A stretch of 64,000 bases of DNA from Cryptomeria japonica (lineage: Eukaryota > Streptophyta > Pinopsida > Cupressales > Cupressaceae), in the NCBI RefSeq assembly GCF_030272615.1, contig NC_081413.1:141579872-141643871 (forward strand), in the 5' to 3' direction. How positions within the stretch are numbered: the first letter of the stretch is position 1; each line of letters starts with the position of its first letter. Made by a program: the position numbers and the translations under genes. This document shows positions 47,809 through 59,213 of the stretch, in pieces. Under the pieces are notes generated by a model, which worked only from the letters and a program-made list of their open reading frames with translations, made no database searches and was not told the origin of the DNA.

Positions 47809-48870
47809 ATGAGTTCCCCAAAAGAATATGGAAGACCACATCCTAACAAGCAAATCTCCATCATGATGCTTAAATGGGACCCTACTACCTTTCAAAGATG
47901 GGGTGAACTAGAAGAGGAAGATTTATACCAAATGCTTTTCAAAGACAATGAAGAGGAAACACAAGATCACATTAGTCTACCATGTGAGAAATATGGCAAA
48001 GGCTTCAAAATTCTACAAAAATTCAGGTACGATGGAAAAAGCCCTTTGGGATTACGAAAGGAAGACATCATTGAACCTTTACAACCTGAATTGACTATCA
48101 AGAAGGAATTCTCAAAAGGACTTGGTTTCTTAACTCCTAAGGTCCACACCCAAAGGACAGAAGAAGCCTTACAAATCAAAGCTGCCAAAATTCAACAAGA
48201 GGATCGCTATTCCGCAGATTCCAACGAATGGGAATGGGGTTCCGACAAGTCTTCTAGTGACTACGAACTCACCGAGATATTCAGAGAGCCAGATGAACCA
48301 ACAGAAGAAGAGGAGTTTTATAACAAGTTCAAAGTTGGTCAAGAAACAACCCATGAGGATTCCACACAGTCCTTGTCCCATGGTTCTAGGTTGAAATCAC
48401 ATAGGATGAGAACACCTGTCCCAGAATGCGCTACTAGTGATGATAATTTGGATTCGCTCGCGATCGAGACTGATGAGGAGAGTGCCATCGATGACCTCGA
48501 TAATTACCTTGACATACCCAAATATAACTGCATCTTCACTCTTAGCCCCGCTAACTTTGAAGACATTAATGGCCTTCCCCTTGTTCACCACCAACTCATT
48601 GACTGGGATCATGAAGGACCTGCACAGTTTGACACATTCCAAAATGATGAAGCTTTTATTGACTATCTGGGTATACGAGATGATCTTCCCCCTGGAGACC
48701 ATAAAGCGGGATACACTATAGAACTCAATAGCGTGGCATATTTTGGTGAGGGTGTCGGACCTTCTAGTCGCAAAAATGTGAAAATAAGAACAAATCAAGG
48801 GTCTTATGGCGAAAACCACACTGTGGCGCTGTCTGACCCCAAAAAAGTCATCCATGTTGGTAGAAGAGAC
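47809..48870 (+). pseudogene. Linker with G-patch-like motif
   Basis: Same frame as gag and protease. Early on it has a glycine-containing G-patch-like stretch (YGKGFKILQKF, GKSPLGL) and then a long acidic linker with Ser/Glu/Asp. A G-patch between protease and RT is a known feature of some plant Ty3/gypsy elements. Near 48,860-48,900 the frame must change to reach RT (the +2 frame already reads SERSKFISFF and FAWSYADMPG), so there is a small insertion or deletion there. Confidence 0.6.
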
Positions 48871-48879
48871 TATCAAAAC

Positions 48880-50330
48880 AAACATTGGTACAGAAGAGGT
48901 TCCACACAACATATTCCTAGCTCAATCACTAACAGAGTCCGAAAGGTCAAAATTCATAAGTTTCTTCAAAGAATGACAAATCAACTTTGCCTGGTCATAC
49001 GCTGATATGCCTGGATTAGATCTAGATTTGGTAATGCATCATTTGATAGTCAAATTGGGGGCAAAACCAGTAAAACAGAAATTAAGAAAAATGCATCCAC
49101 AAGTGGCATTACTAGTCAAAGCAGAACTTGAGAAATTACTCGATGTCGGATTCATATGCCCAAGTGATTATCCCGAATGGATCTCCAACTTGGTACCTGT
49201 TAGTAAACTAGATCGCAGCATCAGAATTTGCACAGATTTCAGAGACATCAACAAAGCTTGTCCAAAGGATGACTTCCCATTACCAAATATTGACTTGATT
49301 GTTGATCTCACAATAGGTCATGAAATGTTATCATTGATGGATGGATTCTCTGGTTATAATCAAATAAGGATCGCACCTGAGGATCAACATAAAACAATAT
49401 TTACTTGTTCGTGAGGAACTTTCTGCTGGAATGTCATGCCTTTCGGGCTAAAGAATGCAGGTGCGACATATCAAAGAGCCATGACTACTATCTTTCATGA
49501 TCTCATGCACGTAACTGTGGAAGATTATGTTGATGACCTCTTGGGAAAATCAATAGACAGAAATACACATTTGGACATACTTTCAGTCATCTTTGATCGG
49601 TTGGAAAAATACAAAGTAAGATTAAACCCCAAGAAATGTGTCTTTGGAGTAACCTCCGGGAAGCTCCTAGGATTCATTGTATCCAAAAGGGGAATTGAAG
49701 CTGATCCAGCAAAAGTTAAGGCCATCTTGGAAATGCAACCTCCAAGAAATATCAGTCAACTTTGATCCTTACAAGGCAGGTTCCAGTCCATCCGAAGATT
49801 CATAGCACAACTGACAGATAAGTGTAATCCTTTTCAGCACCTGCTACATAAAAACATCAAATTCAAATGGGATGATAACTGTCAATAGGCTTTCCAGACG
49901 CTCAAAGATTATCTTCTAAATCTGCCAGTTCTGATGCCACCAGTTCCAAGTCAACCACCGTTACTATACATATCAGCTACTCCAATAGCACTAGGGGCAC
50001 TCTTAGCACAACAAATGGCTGAAGGCAAGGAAAAAGCAGTATATTATATCAGTCGCACATTAGTAGGATATGAGCTAAACTACACACCAATTGAGCATGC
50101 ATGTCTCGCCATGGTTTTTGCTTCACAGAAATTACGACAATACATGCTTACTCATAAGACTAAGTTAGTTGCAAGAATAGACCCATTGAAATACCTTCTC
50201 AATAAGGCAATACTTACTGGGCGACTGGCCAAATGGGTAATGATCCTGAGTGAATTCGACATCGAGTATGTGGATAGAAAAGCAATAAAAGGACAAGCCA
50301 TCGCAGATCAATTAGCAGATGCTCCCATGA
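48880..50330 (+). pseudogene. pol: Reverse transcriptase and RNase H
   Basis: RT fingers and palm: GFICPSDYPEWISNLVPVSK, ICTDFRDINKACPKDDFPLP, then MPFGLKNAGATYQRAM, and the catalytic YVDD at 49526-49537. Thumb and connection follow. An RNase H domain covers about 49,960-50,300 (ALGALLAQQ, YTPIEHACLAMVFA, IKGQAIADQLAD). In-frame stops occur at 49412-49414 (TGA where Trp of WGTFCWN is expected), 49763-49765 (TGA) and near 49,885 (TAG). All lie in one frame, so only these point changes silence it. Confidence 0.88.
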
Positions 50331-50384
50331 TGGATGATGTTCCTCTAAGTTTAGAATTTCCAGACGAATCCATTTTGACAATGT

Positions 50385-50890
50385 CACATGCAAAGCCATG
50401 GCAACTGTACTTCGACGGCTCATACACACAACATGGGGCAGGAGCTGGCATCCTCTTTATAACTCCTCAAGGGGATTCTATACCAAAATCATACCGCTTA
50501 TCATTTCCTTGCACTAACAATATAGCGGAGTATGAGGCATTAACAACAGGATTACGAATTGCAGTTCAATGGAAGATCCAGGAACTTCGCGTTTTTGGGG
50601 ACTCCCAACTGGTCATCCGTCAAGCAACTGATGATTACCAAACAAAAGATGAGAAATTAATGCCTTATAAACAAATGGTGGATGACCTGAAACAACACTT
50701 CACAAAGATAGACTTTGAGCAGATACCAAGAGAGCAGAATCATGCCGCAGATGCCATGGCTACAATTGCTTCCTTGATTGATTTACCTCCAAATGAGACC
50801 CGCTATGAGTTCTTGGTGGATAACCTTTTGGTTCCTTCATATGAGATCATGCCTACTAAGACTATATGTGTTGTCGGTCCCGAATCCTAG
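50385..50890 (+). pseudogene. pol: Second, archaeal-type RNase H domain
   Basis: Contiguous with the first RNase H. WQLYFDGSYTQHGAGAGILF carries the first Asp (50414). AEYEALTTGLRIAV supplies the Glu, FGDSQLVIRQ the second Asp and REQNHAADAMA the last. Dual RNase H domains are the hallmark of the Tat lineage; the second is thought to have been acquired later. A TAG at 50888-50890 sits where I expect a Trp codon. Confidence 0.85.
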
Positions 50891-52131
50891 TTATATGGTT
50901 CCATTTTCACATACCTATGTGACAATACTTTACCTCCTGATCTATCAAATAACCAACGTTGCACTTTCATTCTCCAATCCTCTCGATATGTCATTTTAGC
51001 TGATATCCTATACCAGCGAGGTCTAGATGGCACTCTTCTTAAATGTTTAGAAAGCGACGAAGCTCAGATTGCGTTACGGGAAGTGCATGAAGGGATATGT
51101 GGTCCACATGCTAGTGATCCTACCTTGGCCAAGAAACTCATCAGGACTGGATATTACTGGCCCAATATGGAGAAAGACTCATATCAGTTTGTCAAGAAAT
51201 GTAAGCAATGCCAAATTCATGGAGACCTCATACATGCGCGAGCACAAGAACTTCAACCACTTGCGTCTCCTTGGCCCTTTTGTCAGTGGGGACTCGATCT
51301 CATAGGCAAGATTCACCTCCTTCTTCCAATGGTCACAAATTCATTATCACTGCTACAGAGTATTTTACAAAATGGATTGAAGTCGTGCCTCTCACACAAG
51401 TCACAGGAAAACAGATTGCTACATTCATCCTCAACTATATCATTTGCCGATATGGTATTCCTGTTTCCATTATCACTGATAACGTGCGTCCCTTCAAAAA
51501 TCAGGATGTTCGTGAACTCTGTGACTGCTTCCATATTTCCCATCGTTTCTCCACACCATATTACCCCCAAGGTAATGGCCAAGCTGAGGTGTCTAATAAA
51601 ACAATCCTTAAAATCCTTAAGAAGACAGTTGACGATGCTGGTCGTAATTGGCATATTCAACTTAATCCTGCACTTTGGGCCTACCGCACAAGTGTCCGCA
51701 CACCTACAGGAGCTACACCCTATTCACTTGTCTATGGCGCTGAAGTTATCTTTCCTATTGAGGTCGAGCTACCATCTTTACGGGTCTCTTTGCAAAACAT
51801 CATCAGTGACGAAGACTATAGGGTCTCTCGCTTGCAAGAGCTGGAACTACTGGATGAACGAAGACAAACTGCTTTTAGTCATCTCAAGGCTTACCAACAA
51901 TGAATGAGTCGCAGCTACAATCACAAGGTCAAGCCTCACACATTTGAGGTAGGGGACTTAGTTCTCAGAGAAAATCCTAAAAATCAACAAGACAGAGAGA
52001 AGAAGGGCAAGTTTGAACCAAACTGGCTTGGTCCCTACATTATTACAGCAGCATATGGATCTGGTGCATATCAGCTCTCAACTACAGAAGGTGAACCTTT
52101 GGAGGATCCTATCAATGAAAACCAACGATGA
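50891..52131 (+). pseudogene. pol: Integrase with HHCC, DD35E and GPY motif
   Basis: The zinc-binding HHCC spans His 51086, His 51107, Cys 51200 and Cys 51209. The catalytic core has Asp in GLDLIGK (51296), Asp in ITDN (51478) and Glu in GQAEVSN (51586). The last two are 36 residues apart (DD35E). The C-terminal domain has NWLGPYII, the GPY/F motif. A one-base deletion near 51,318 shifts the frame between the first Asp and the rest. TGA at 51901-51903 replaces a likely CGA (Arg). No chromodomain is seen, as expected for non-chromoviral elements. Confidence 0.88.
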
Positions 52132-53742
52132 AAACCACTTTCGTGGCGCCCTGGGCAAGTACCATGGTAAAAACTGGGTCACCAGCGCCATGTGTAGAGA
52201 CATTTCTCCTCCCTCCTTCAGGATTCACTTTCATCCTTTCACTTTGCACACACCCACAACCTATTCATTCATAATAAACTTACCCATTCCCATCATGGCT
52301 TGTTATTGATCTACCTAAGATTGGTTCGCCATTCATAATAAACCTCCCTTTTCACTCCCTTTCCATCCATAATAAATCAGATCCTATCTGTGGCTAAGGC
52401 AAATCCTACGTCTAGTAATGGGTGTGGAACTGAGAACATCACATGTTTCGAGGAGTATAGTTTCTTCCAGCTTTCTTCAGTCTATCCGCGCATAATCCGC
52501 AATAAAGCAACATTTGCATCACAAATCTGCAATAAAATTTCATCTTCTTCACAATAAAGTATCAGTTTCATGGATTCAGTTAGTTTCAGATGAGACATAG
52601 CAACAACAATGAGCTTCAACCAAATCAAATCTTTCAACAGACTCAGACAAAATTATGGTTCAGTGCTATCTATCCTTTTTGTGAAAGTAAACATTGTGAC
52701 CACAATCAAATAAGACTTATACAAGTGACAAGAGACACTAAACTTGAGGACTACAGTGGATGTTGGTGTCGAGTCTTAGTTTTCTATTGATTTCATCTTT
52801 CTTTTGGTGACATGTCTTTTAGCTTTTCTGGGATGTCTCTGACTAGAGATTCTATCTCTAGGATGTCTTTGACTCTGACTAGAGATTCTATCTCTAGGAT
52901 GTCTTTGACTAGAAAGGCGAGGATGGGGTATCGTCACCTATTGGTATGTGTTGTTTGTGGATTGTCTCTTAGTAATGCTATGACTTGTCTAAGGATATGA
53001 AGACACTGTGAGTCTAGTGTGAACTGGGGCATTCCTTGTTTGTGACTGTCTTATCTCCATGCAAACAGGTACAATGACTTTCTGGGTCAAACATATGCCT
53101 CGATTGTCATAACCTACTTGCCATAATAAAGCTCAATGATGATAACGCACAAGAAGATCTTTCACTTTCATATCTTCTATCTTTCATCCCCTTTCTTGAT
53201 TGACTTCCATCGTCCTTCTCGAGTCCGCGTAGCTTGTTATCACATGACTGAGTATAATGACACACTAAAAACATTTGCATTTCATGTAGTTGCACCTACA
53301 TTCCCACATATAAGCATTTCATACATACATATATATATCACAATCGCATCACATCCTGCACACAACACCTGTTAGCACAATTTACATTTGCATTATCATA
53401 TTCATTTGCATTACATACATTTACATTTGCATCATGCATAACATTTTAAAACATAAAAGAACAAAAATATTGCATTGCATCATATACATATTTGCATCCA
53501 TATCATAAGCATCACATAAGAGCATCTCATCACATAGGTACACATGCATATAGCTGCTGCAAAGATGAATCATCTCATATATATATAAAAGTGTCATGAT
53601 ACAATGATGTCAAAATCATATGGCTACAATCACCCGAAGGTGTCTACAGCATCATACAAAAATGGTACAAAACTGATACATAGGGAGCCCTCTATGGCTA
53701 TGATGAACTCCCTCCCTCGGAGCCGCCTAGCCTCGATGGAAT
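52132..53742 (+). other. 3' region of the Tat element, non-coding part
   Basis: No sense ORF. Near 52,835-52,915 a 44-bp word (GACTAGAGATTCTATCTCTA...) is repeated twice. From 53,240 to 53,600 CATTTGCAT/CATACA words dominate. Confidence 0.6.
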
Positions 53743-55649
53743 CTAAGCCCCTGAAGGACCCGCCCCAGGATCATCCCTCCTGTCTCCTCTATCTTGTGGT
53801 GCTGGAGGACCCATAACCCCACCACTCAATGCCTGTCTCCTCCGGCTCCCTCCCGTAGCTGTCGCTATACGTGACGATCTATGGAAGCTCCTCACCAGCT
53901 GATCTGCTGGCACTGCACCATAGTAGAGATCTCGCCAGTAGGCAATCTCCTCCCCTGCCCGCAGGACATAAGCATATCCTACCCCTATGTCCTCCGCTGC
54001 CTGTCTCTCGGCCCTCAGTGTTGTCTCAGCCTATGTGTAGCACTGAATAGCCTGATCTCGCTCCCGCTCAGTATCTCTGAGCCTCATCCTGAGCCGATCC
54101 TTCTCCCTCTCCAGCTCCTGAATCTCATCTGCCTGGCCCTGGCAGATCTCCCTCAGCTCTAGCAGCTCATCCTCCACCGGGTCAGCCCCCTCCTCCTCTA
54201 CCTGTGGCTCCCCCTATACAGGTGCCTACCCCTGTGCCTATACCTGTACCTGTACTGGTACCTGTCTTTGTCCCTATCCCTGCACCTGTACCTATCGAGG
54301 ACCCTGCGCTGCTGGCACCTGTAGCGGCAATCCACCACGACCCCTTACCACCCGAGCCTGCCTCTCCTCACCACCCTCCCTCTGAGGTGAAACCCTCCTC
54401 TCTCCAACTGCTCCCCTCCTCCTCCGTTGGCCTCTACCCCCATCACCTCCACCATCATCATCATCCCCACCCCCATCTCCCTCCAATGGCTCTCCTGGAT
54501 CCATCAAGCGTGGGAAGGGATGCTCTGCCCAGTATGCTGTGTACTCAGCATCCATGCCGACGTCCTCGATCTCTGGCCACATGTTCCAGGGTAAGGGTAT
54601 CATCTCTACCAGCTGTGTCACTGCCTGATCATATGACAGGAAGGGCCCAAACTGTGCCTGATCTCTAACTATTCGTGCATACAAGCTTGAGCCCCGGGGC
54701 ATCCTCTGAATCCGGCCAAACTGTCGGCCAATCCTGTCCACTAGTTGCCTCTCCAGCACATAAGGCGTCTGCCCAATCAAATACCTGCTCCGGAAGGTGT
54801 AGGGAAGCTCAACTACATCATCCTCCCACTACTCGTAGCCTAGGTATGGTCTCCATATGACCATGTCAATATCGTCTATCACTCGCCGCCAATGCTCTAG
54901 CTTGCCAATCCGTGGCTATGATGTGATCATATCATATAGGTGCACAAAGTTGCGTCCATGTCCCTTGCCCCTGAAGTGTATTGCTCGGGTAACTGGCAGA
55001 TGCTCATAGGCCCATACCTACAGCAATGTCACTCCGCAGCCCAAACCCACAGATCCATGATAGACAAACTGATGCAGCTCGTAATAGAGGTGTGCCAGCA
55101 CGCACGGTCCCCAAGCATATCTGGTGTTCTATGTCACTAGTGTCTCCAGTGCTACTCCCCAACCCACAGCCAACCCCCGTGTCGCCCTATCCGAACACAG
55201 GAATCCACTGATCGCTCCTCCTACCACCGCTGGTAATGCTAATCCTGTGGCTGTCATGGTATCCCATGCCACATGTCCTGCCCTCATCTCTAGTCCTGGG
55301 TCCTGGAATACTCATCTCAGGGCCTCCCTGTCTCCGTCTCGATCGTATGGGATCAGCTCCCCATCGATTGGTATCCTCAGTATCTTGTATACATCCTCCA
55401 GGGTGACTGTCATCTCACCCATTGGCAAATGGAATGTGCACGTCTCAGAGTGCCATCTCTCAGCTAATGCAGTCAGCAAACCCATGTTCGCCCAAAACTC
55501 GAGCACATACAGAACATGTCTCAGCCCCATCTCCTCAATAGCAGCTCGCTCCTCGGCTGTCAACTCAGGTCGCAACCTCTGCGTAGACGGGAATCTCTCT
55601 CGGGACTCCAGCATCGGCAAATACTCCTGCAGTCAAGCAAATCACTCAT

Positions 55650-55945
55650 GTCAGTCACAGTGGCATTCCCTGTTCATCACAAAATGCTATTTTTTATCTA
55701 AATGCATATGACATTCTATCCTAGTGACACTCACTGTTCATCACAAAGTGTTGCTTCTATCCTAGTGGTACTCCCTGTTCATCACAAAGTACTATGTGTG
55801 TGACACTCCCTGTTCATCACAAAGTGTTACTCACATTGGCACTCCCTGTTCATCACAAAGTGCTGCTCATACTCTAGTACTCCCTGTTCATCACAAAGTA
55901 CTCTATCTTGGTACTCACTATTCATCACAAAGTGCCTTGATCTAT
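55650..55945. repeat. CCTGTTCATCACAAAGT repeat, about eight copies
   Basis: ACTCCCTGTTCATCACAAAGT and variants recur at 30-45 bp spacing between about 55,660 and 55,935. Short variable bases and an inverted partner (ACTTTG/CAAAGT) separate them. The array lies within the intron of the antisense gene. Confidence 0.85.
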
Positions 55946-56057
55946 CCTAGTCTTCTTAGAGGACCTGCTTGAGTGTATCCTCTCAGCAGCTTATCCAATC
56001 GACAGTGTATGTTCATCACAGAACTGCCGATTTGACCTAGAAGACACAAATTCACTT

Positions 56058-56342
56058 TTTTTAAACACAAACGCGCTTACCTGACATAAACGTGCTTTCA
56101 GATTGCACAGACGCACCTGAAAAACATAGACGCACCTGATCGACACAGACGTGCCTATGCTCTGCACAGACGCGCCAGGGATACACAGACGTGCCTTCTT
56201 GGCACAGATGTGACTGACCATCACACATGCGGTCGCATTTGACACAGACGCGGGTTCCAATGCAGACGTGCCTAGCACAAACACAGACGCACCTCACGAG
56301 CACAGACGTGCCTGGCACCAACGCAGACGCGCCTGGACGTTT
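56058..56342 (-). repeat. 20-bp-period CACAGACGCG array (inverse of the leader arrays)
   Basis: CACAGACGCG and variants start near 56066, 56084, 56106, 56125, 56144, 56165, 56184, 56203, 56243, 56262, 56282, 56301 and 56321, about 13 copies at 19-21 bp. It is the reverse complement of the repeat in both leader clusters. It also lies within the intron of the antisense gene. Confidence 0.88.
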
Positions 56343-56838
56343 TTGGACACTTTTTGGATCGTAGTCTAAGTGCATTTATTACCCTATCTAGTATGCATTA
56401 ATGAAAAAATTAAATGCGTCGAAGTAGGAGGAGGTTTTGTGGTACTTGCCGGCTCTCCTGCCTCTGCTGGCCTCTGGAATCGACGAACGCGATCAAATCT
56501 ATGAACAAAGGCCATCGCTGCTGACTGCTGCTGCTCTATTTTTGCTCTGCAATCTGCTCTCGTGAATGTGTAGATGACAATGAGGATGTATTTTCCCCCG
56601 TGGTCTATCTTATAGACTACTCCTAGCCTTCGTTTCCCGAGTCAGTCTTCTTTATCCCGTGACTTTGTCACTTTATCCGGTCAGTCCATTCTAGCCTTTC
56701 TTTCTTATCGAGAGATTGTCTGCAATCTTTTCAGACATTTTCATCCAATCTCTTGAGGGGGCATATCATTCCCATCCTGGAGAAACTTTGTATCAGTTCA
56801 TCTTATTTTCTTTGAAACAACGCGACAAGCCGCATTGT

Positions 56839-56855
56839 CTCAAAGAGGGGCAAAA
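56839..56855 (+). other. Polypurine tract of the Tat element
   Basis: CTCAAAGAGGGGCAAAA abuts the 3' LTR and matches the tract at 24,040-24,056 in all but one base. Confidence 0.85.
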
Positions 56856-57647
56856 TGTAGACACCCAAAATTGTCATGTCTAATTAAATAAATATTTTAT
56901 TTATTTAATTATCTAAGCTTAATACTTCTATTAATTAAATAAATATTTATTTATTTAATTAATTCATTTATCCTCTTCTAGCCTTATTTCTCATTTAAAT
57001 AAATACATTTATTTATTTAAATTATCCTTTTCCTAAATTAAATAAATATCTTATTTATTTAATTGATCCCACTTCTTCTATTAATTAAATAAATCTTTAT
57101 TTATTTAATTAATTCATTAACCTTTTTCTACCCATGACACATGTCATTCCTCTCTTAATTCATACACTACCTACCCCTTTCATTATTTTATTATTTCTTT
57201 TAACTACCCTCTAATCATAGCCGACCTCCTTTTACACCTCTCAATCTTATCCCTCCATTTCATATTGTGTCTTCTATATAAGGAGATGCTTCCTTCATTA
57301 TCAAACCCTAATGATGCATCCTAATGAGCCAATGACCTAATTACTTGATCACTTGACTACACTACGATCCTACTTGCAACCACATTCCATTCTTTGTTGA
57401 GCTCTTGTGCACATGAAATCTGAGAGCAAATATATCAAGCAAGATCAATGGAGATAGGAAGAATGGAGATCCAAACCCTATTGGACATGTGATGGTATAA
57501 TCTTTGTGATTTCATTTTATTTGCATTGTCTTAGGTAATCTTCATATGTTATGGTGGATCTTTGTTGATTGTGAGGCTAGGGTTTTGTGGTTGAATTCAT
57601 TTAGCCTTTCAATATCATTATTATTGTTTCCATTTTCACCATATATA
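56856..57647 (+). repeat. 3' LTR of the Tat element
   Basis: 792 bp, the same length as the 5' LTR. It differs at about 14 positions counted by eye, mostly transitions. It ends CCATATATA where the 5' LTR has CCATATACA. TATATAAGG at 57275-57283. Confidence 0.93.
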
Positions 57648-58215
57648 GCAAGTACTCTGACTCATCATGCTGCTTTGTTGACACTATTTTCCACATCTGC
57701 TCTACTCATTAAAAACACATTCGAGAAGAATATTAATGCACGTTTCCTTGTTTGTCATGGTAATACACCCATGGTTCAATTTCAAACCCTATTCCTCCTA
57801 TTCAATATACACACACAAATCCATCAGTCAATTTTCTTAGGAGAGCATACATGATAAAAATCAAAGAGGAAGTTGTAGACAAGAAATAAATCCACTTACT
57901 TCTATAGAAGTGCAGACACAATTGTAGTGGGGTATGGAGGAGAGGGATGTGGTATGGAGGAAGGGAGAAGGGGAGAGAGTGAGGGAGAGAGAGAGGGATG
58001 GGGTATGGAGGAAGGGAGAAGGGGGGAGAGAGAGAGGCACCTTGTATGCATTTGAGAGGGGGAGACAATACACTTACATGTGTATATATATGTTTAATAT
58101 ATTATATATATACATATATTATATATTATATGTATATACAATATCATATTATACACATATTATATATTACATATATTATATGTATATACATATATTATAT
58201 ATATAATATCATATT
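57648..58215. other. Host segment right of the retrotransposon, with purine and TA tracts
   Basis: 57,880-57,930 (CACTTACTTCTATAGAAGTGCAG...) resembles 38,560-38,610, so this is a second copy of the right side of the DNA transposon. A short GGTATGGAGGAAGGGAG tract lies at 57,930-58,030 and TATATA-rich repeats at 58,080-58,215. No gene seen. Confidence 0.55.
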
Positions 58216-58219
58216 ATAC

Positions 58220-58350
58220 AATAGTGCGTACGCACTGTTTATAGTAAAAACAATGCGCACGTGTTGTTTATAGGAAAATGAGCATGTACGTGTTACTTAC
58301 ACCATAAGTACCCCGTACACACTTTTTAAACTTGTAGTACCTTGTACGCG
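58220..58350. repeat. Right subterminal palindrome array
   Basis: GTGCGTACGCACTG, GCGCACGTGTTG, GCATGTACGTGT, CCGTACACACT and TGTACGCGCTT at about 25-30 bp spacing, some preceded by TATAGGAAAATGAG as at the left end. This is the mirror of 27,960-28,170. Confidence 0.7.
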
Positions 58351-59213
58351 CTTTTGACTATTTAGGTTTGGAAATAGGCCTGGATGACAAAGCTACGGTT
58401 TGGAAGTTTGATTTCCCTCCATTTCTCTCATTTTTGATGTGTTTTATTTTATCAACTTGGTTTATCAACTTGTCATCATCAGGTTTACACTTCATCAAGT
58501 TGGTATTTCTAAAATTTCCACCATATTTTCACCCATCTTTTGAGCTTTCTAACCATATATTTTTTTTCAATTTGAATAGCAATAACATATTATTATTGAA
58601 TTTCTTTTACCAGTGTCTCCATAGTTCTCAAAGACATAGGTGCACCATTTTTTGAATAACTTTTGATATACTTATCCAAATTTAAAAAACTTTATATATT
58701 ATTGTAGTGCACTTGATTCTTTATAATTAAAAAAAAAAGTATTTTTGATTTGTGTAGTGCAACATATACTTCGCGCATGAACAAGTGCCTAATTTTTAGG
58801 ATATGCTCGATTGGAAAAATCATTAAAAAAAAAGTAAACAAAAAATTACAAAAAAATACACATCTTCTAGTGCTCACTCTTAACTATCTTTCTGCCAAAG
58901 CATTTGTCAAAATACTAAATCTAACTATGACTTTTTTGATGCGCACGTCAGACACTATGTTATGTTTTTAAAAAAAAATCAAGGTCAATTTTTCGTGCGT
59001 GAAGGATTTGACCCCCTTAATCTTATCCAATTTTGAAAAAGTTTAGTAATTTGGAAACTAGATTCAGAGTACGACAATATTTGTTGTTTTATTATCTTCA
59101 TATCTTGAGTGGATGACTTCAAATTTTGCCTGCAAGTTTAGGTTCACCTGATTTCAGAAAAAAAGTGTCCACTAATACCCCCCTTTTTTACCACCATCTT
59201 TGTGCACTTACCC
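58351..59213. other. Right terminal region of the DNA transposon
   Basis: AT-rich, no gene. It ends GTGTCCAC...CACCATCTTTGTGCACTTACCC, the inverted right end. Confidence 0.55.

Larger units (their letters stand above)
53743..56515 (-). pseudogene. Antisense plant-mobile-domain gene, two exons
   Basis: Exon 1 (56515-56450) starts ATG and encodes MAFVHRFDRVRRFQR. It ends CCG|GCAAGT, a GC-type donor. Exon 2 starts after CTGCAG at 55626 and stays in the same phase to TAG 53743-53745. Exon 2 has the plant mobile domain signature (HVLYVLEFWANMGLLTAL, TFHLPMGEMTVTLEDVYKIL), then a long Arg-rich and Glu/Arg coiled-coil tail. Stops near 55,312, 55,070, 55,020, 54,910 and 54,830, plus two in the tail, silence it. 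Antisense extra ORFs of this type are known in Tat-lineage elements. The plant mobile domain is transposase-related and also found in MAIN/MAIL proteins of plants. Its role for the retroelement is unknown. Confidence 0.75.
41672..57647 (+). mobile_element. Nearly complete Ty3/gypsy Tat-lineage retrotransposon
   Basis: 15,976 bp, bounded by two 792-bp LTRs. The flanks are GCAGG (41667-41671) and GCAAG (57648-57652), a 5-bp target duplication with one mismatch. In order it holds a primer site, a 2.2-kb leader, gag, protease, a G-patch-containing linker, RT, RNase H, a second (archaeal-type) RNase H, integrase, a 4.7-kb 3' region with an antisense gene, and a polypurine tract. Two RNase H domains and the antisense plant-mobile-domain gene are traits of the Tat lineage. 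By eye the LTRs differ at about 14 sites (about 98% identity), so insertion is fairly recent. Five or more stops and two frameshifts show it is inactive. Confidence 0.92.
27894..59213. mobile_element. Large DNA transposon with inverted ends, two convergent genes and nested insertions
   Basis: The left end GGGCATGTGCACAAAGATGG at 27894 and the reverse complement of the right end (GGGTAAGTGCACAAAGATGG, ending 59213) are inverted. Both continue into a GTGGACAC word. Inside both ends lie repeated palindromes built on GCGTACGCGC. Between them are a plus-strand multi-exon gene, a satellite, a minus-strand transposase-like gene, a purine tract and a nested 16-kb retrotransposon. Without that insertion the element would be about 15.3 kb. 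The direct flanks (TTGATA and AATAGG) do not give a clear target duplication. The two flanks also belong to different LTR elements, so later rearrangement, or two copies joined, is possible. The superfamily is not identified. Confidence 0.55.

Noticed and set aside
48860-48980. Programmed ribosomal frameshift before RT
   Set aside because: No slippery heptamer with a downstream structure was evident. A second, unrelated frameshift in integrase suggests random indels.
42680-56342. CRISPR-like appearance of the 20-bp-period arrays
   Set aside because: Repeats are only 9-11 bp, diverged, and spacers are about 10 bp. The context is a plant retrotransposon.
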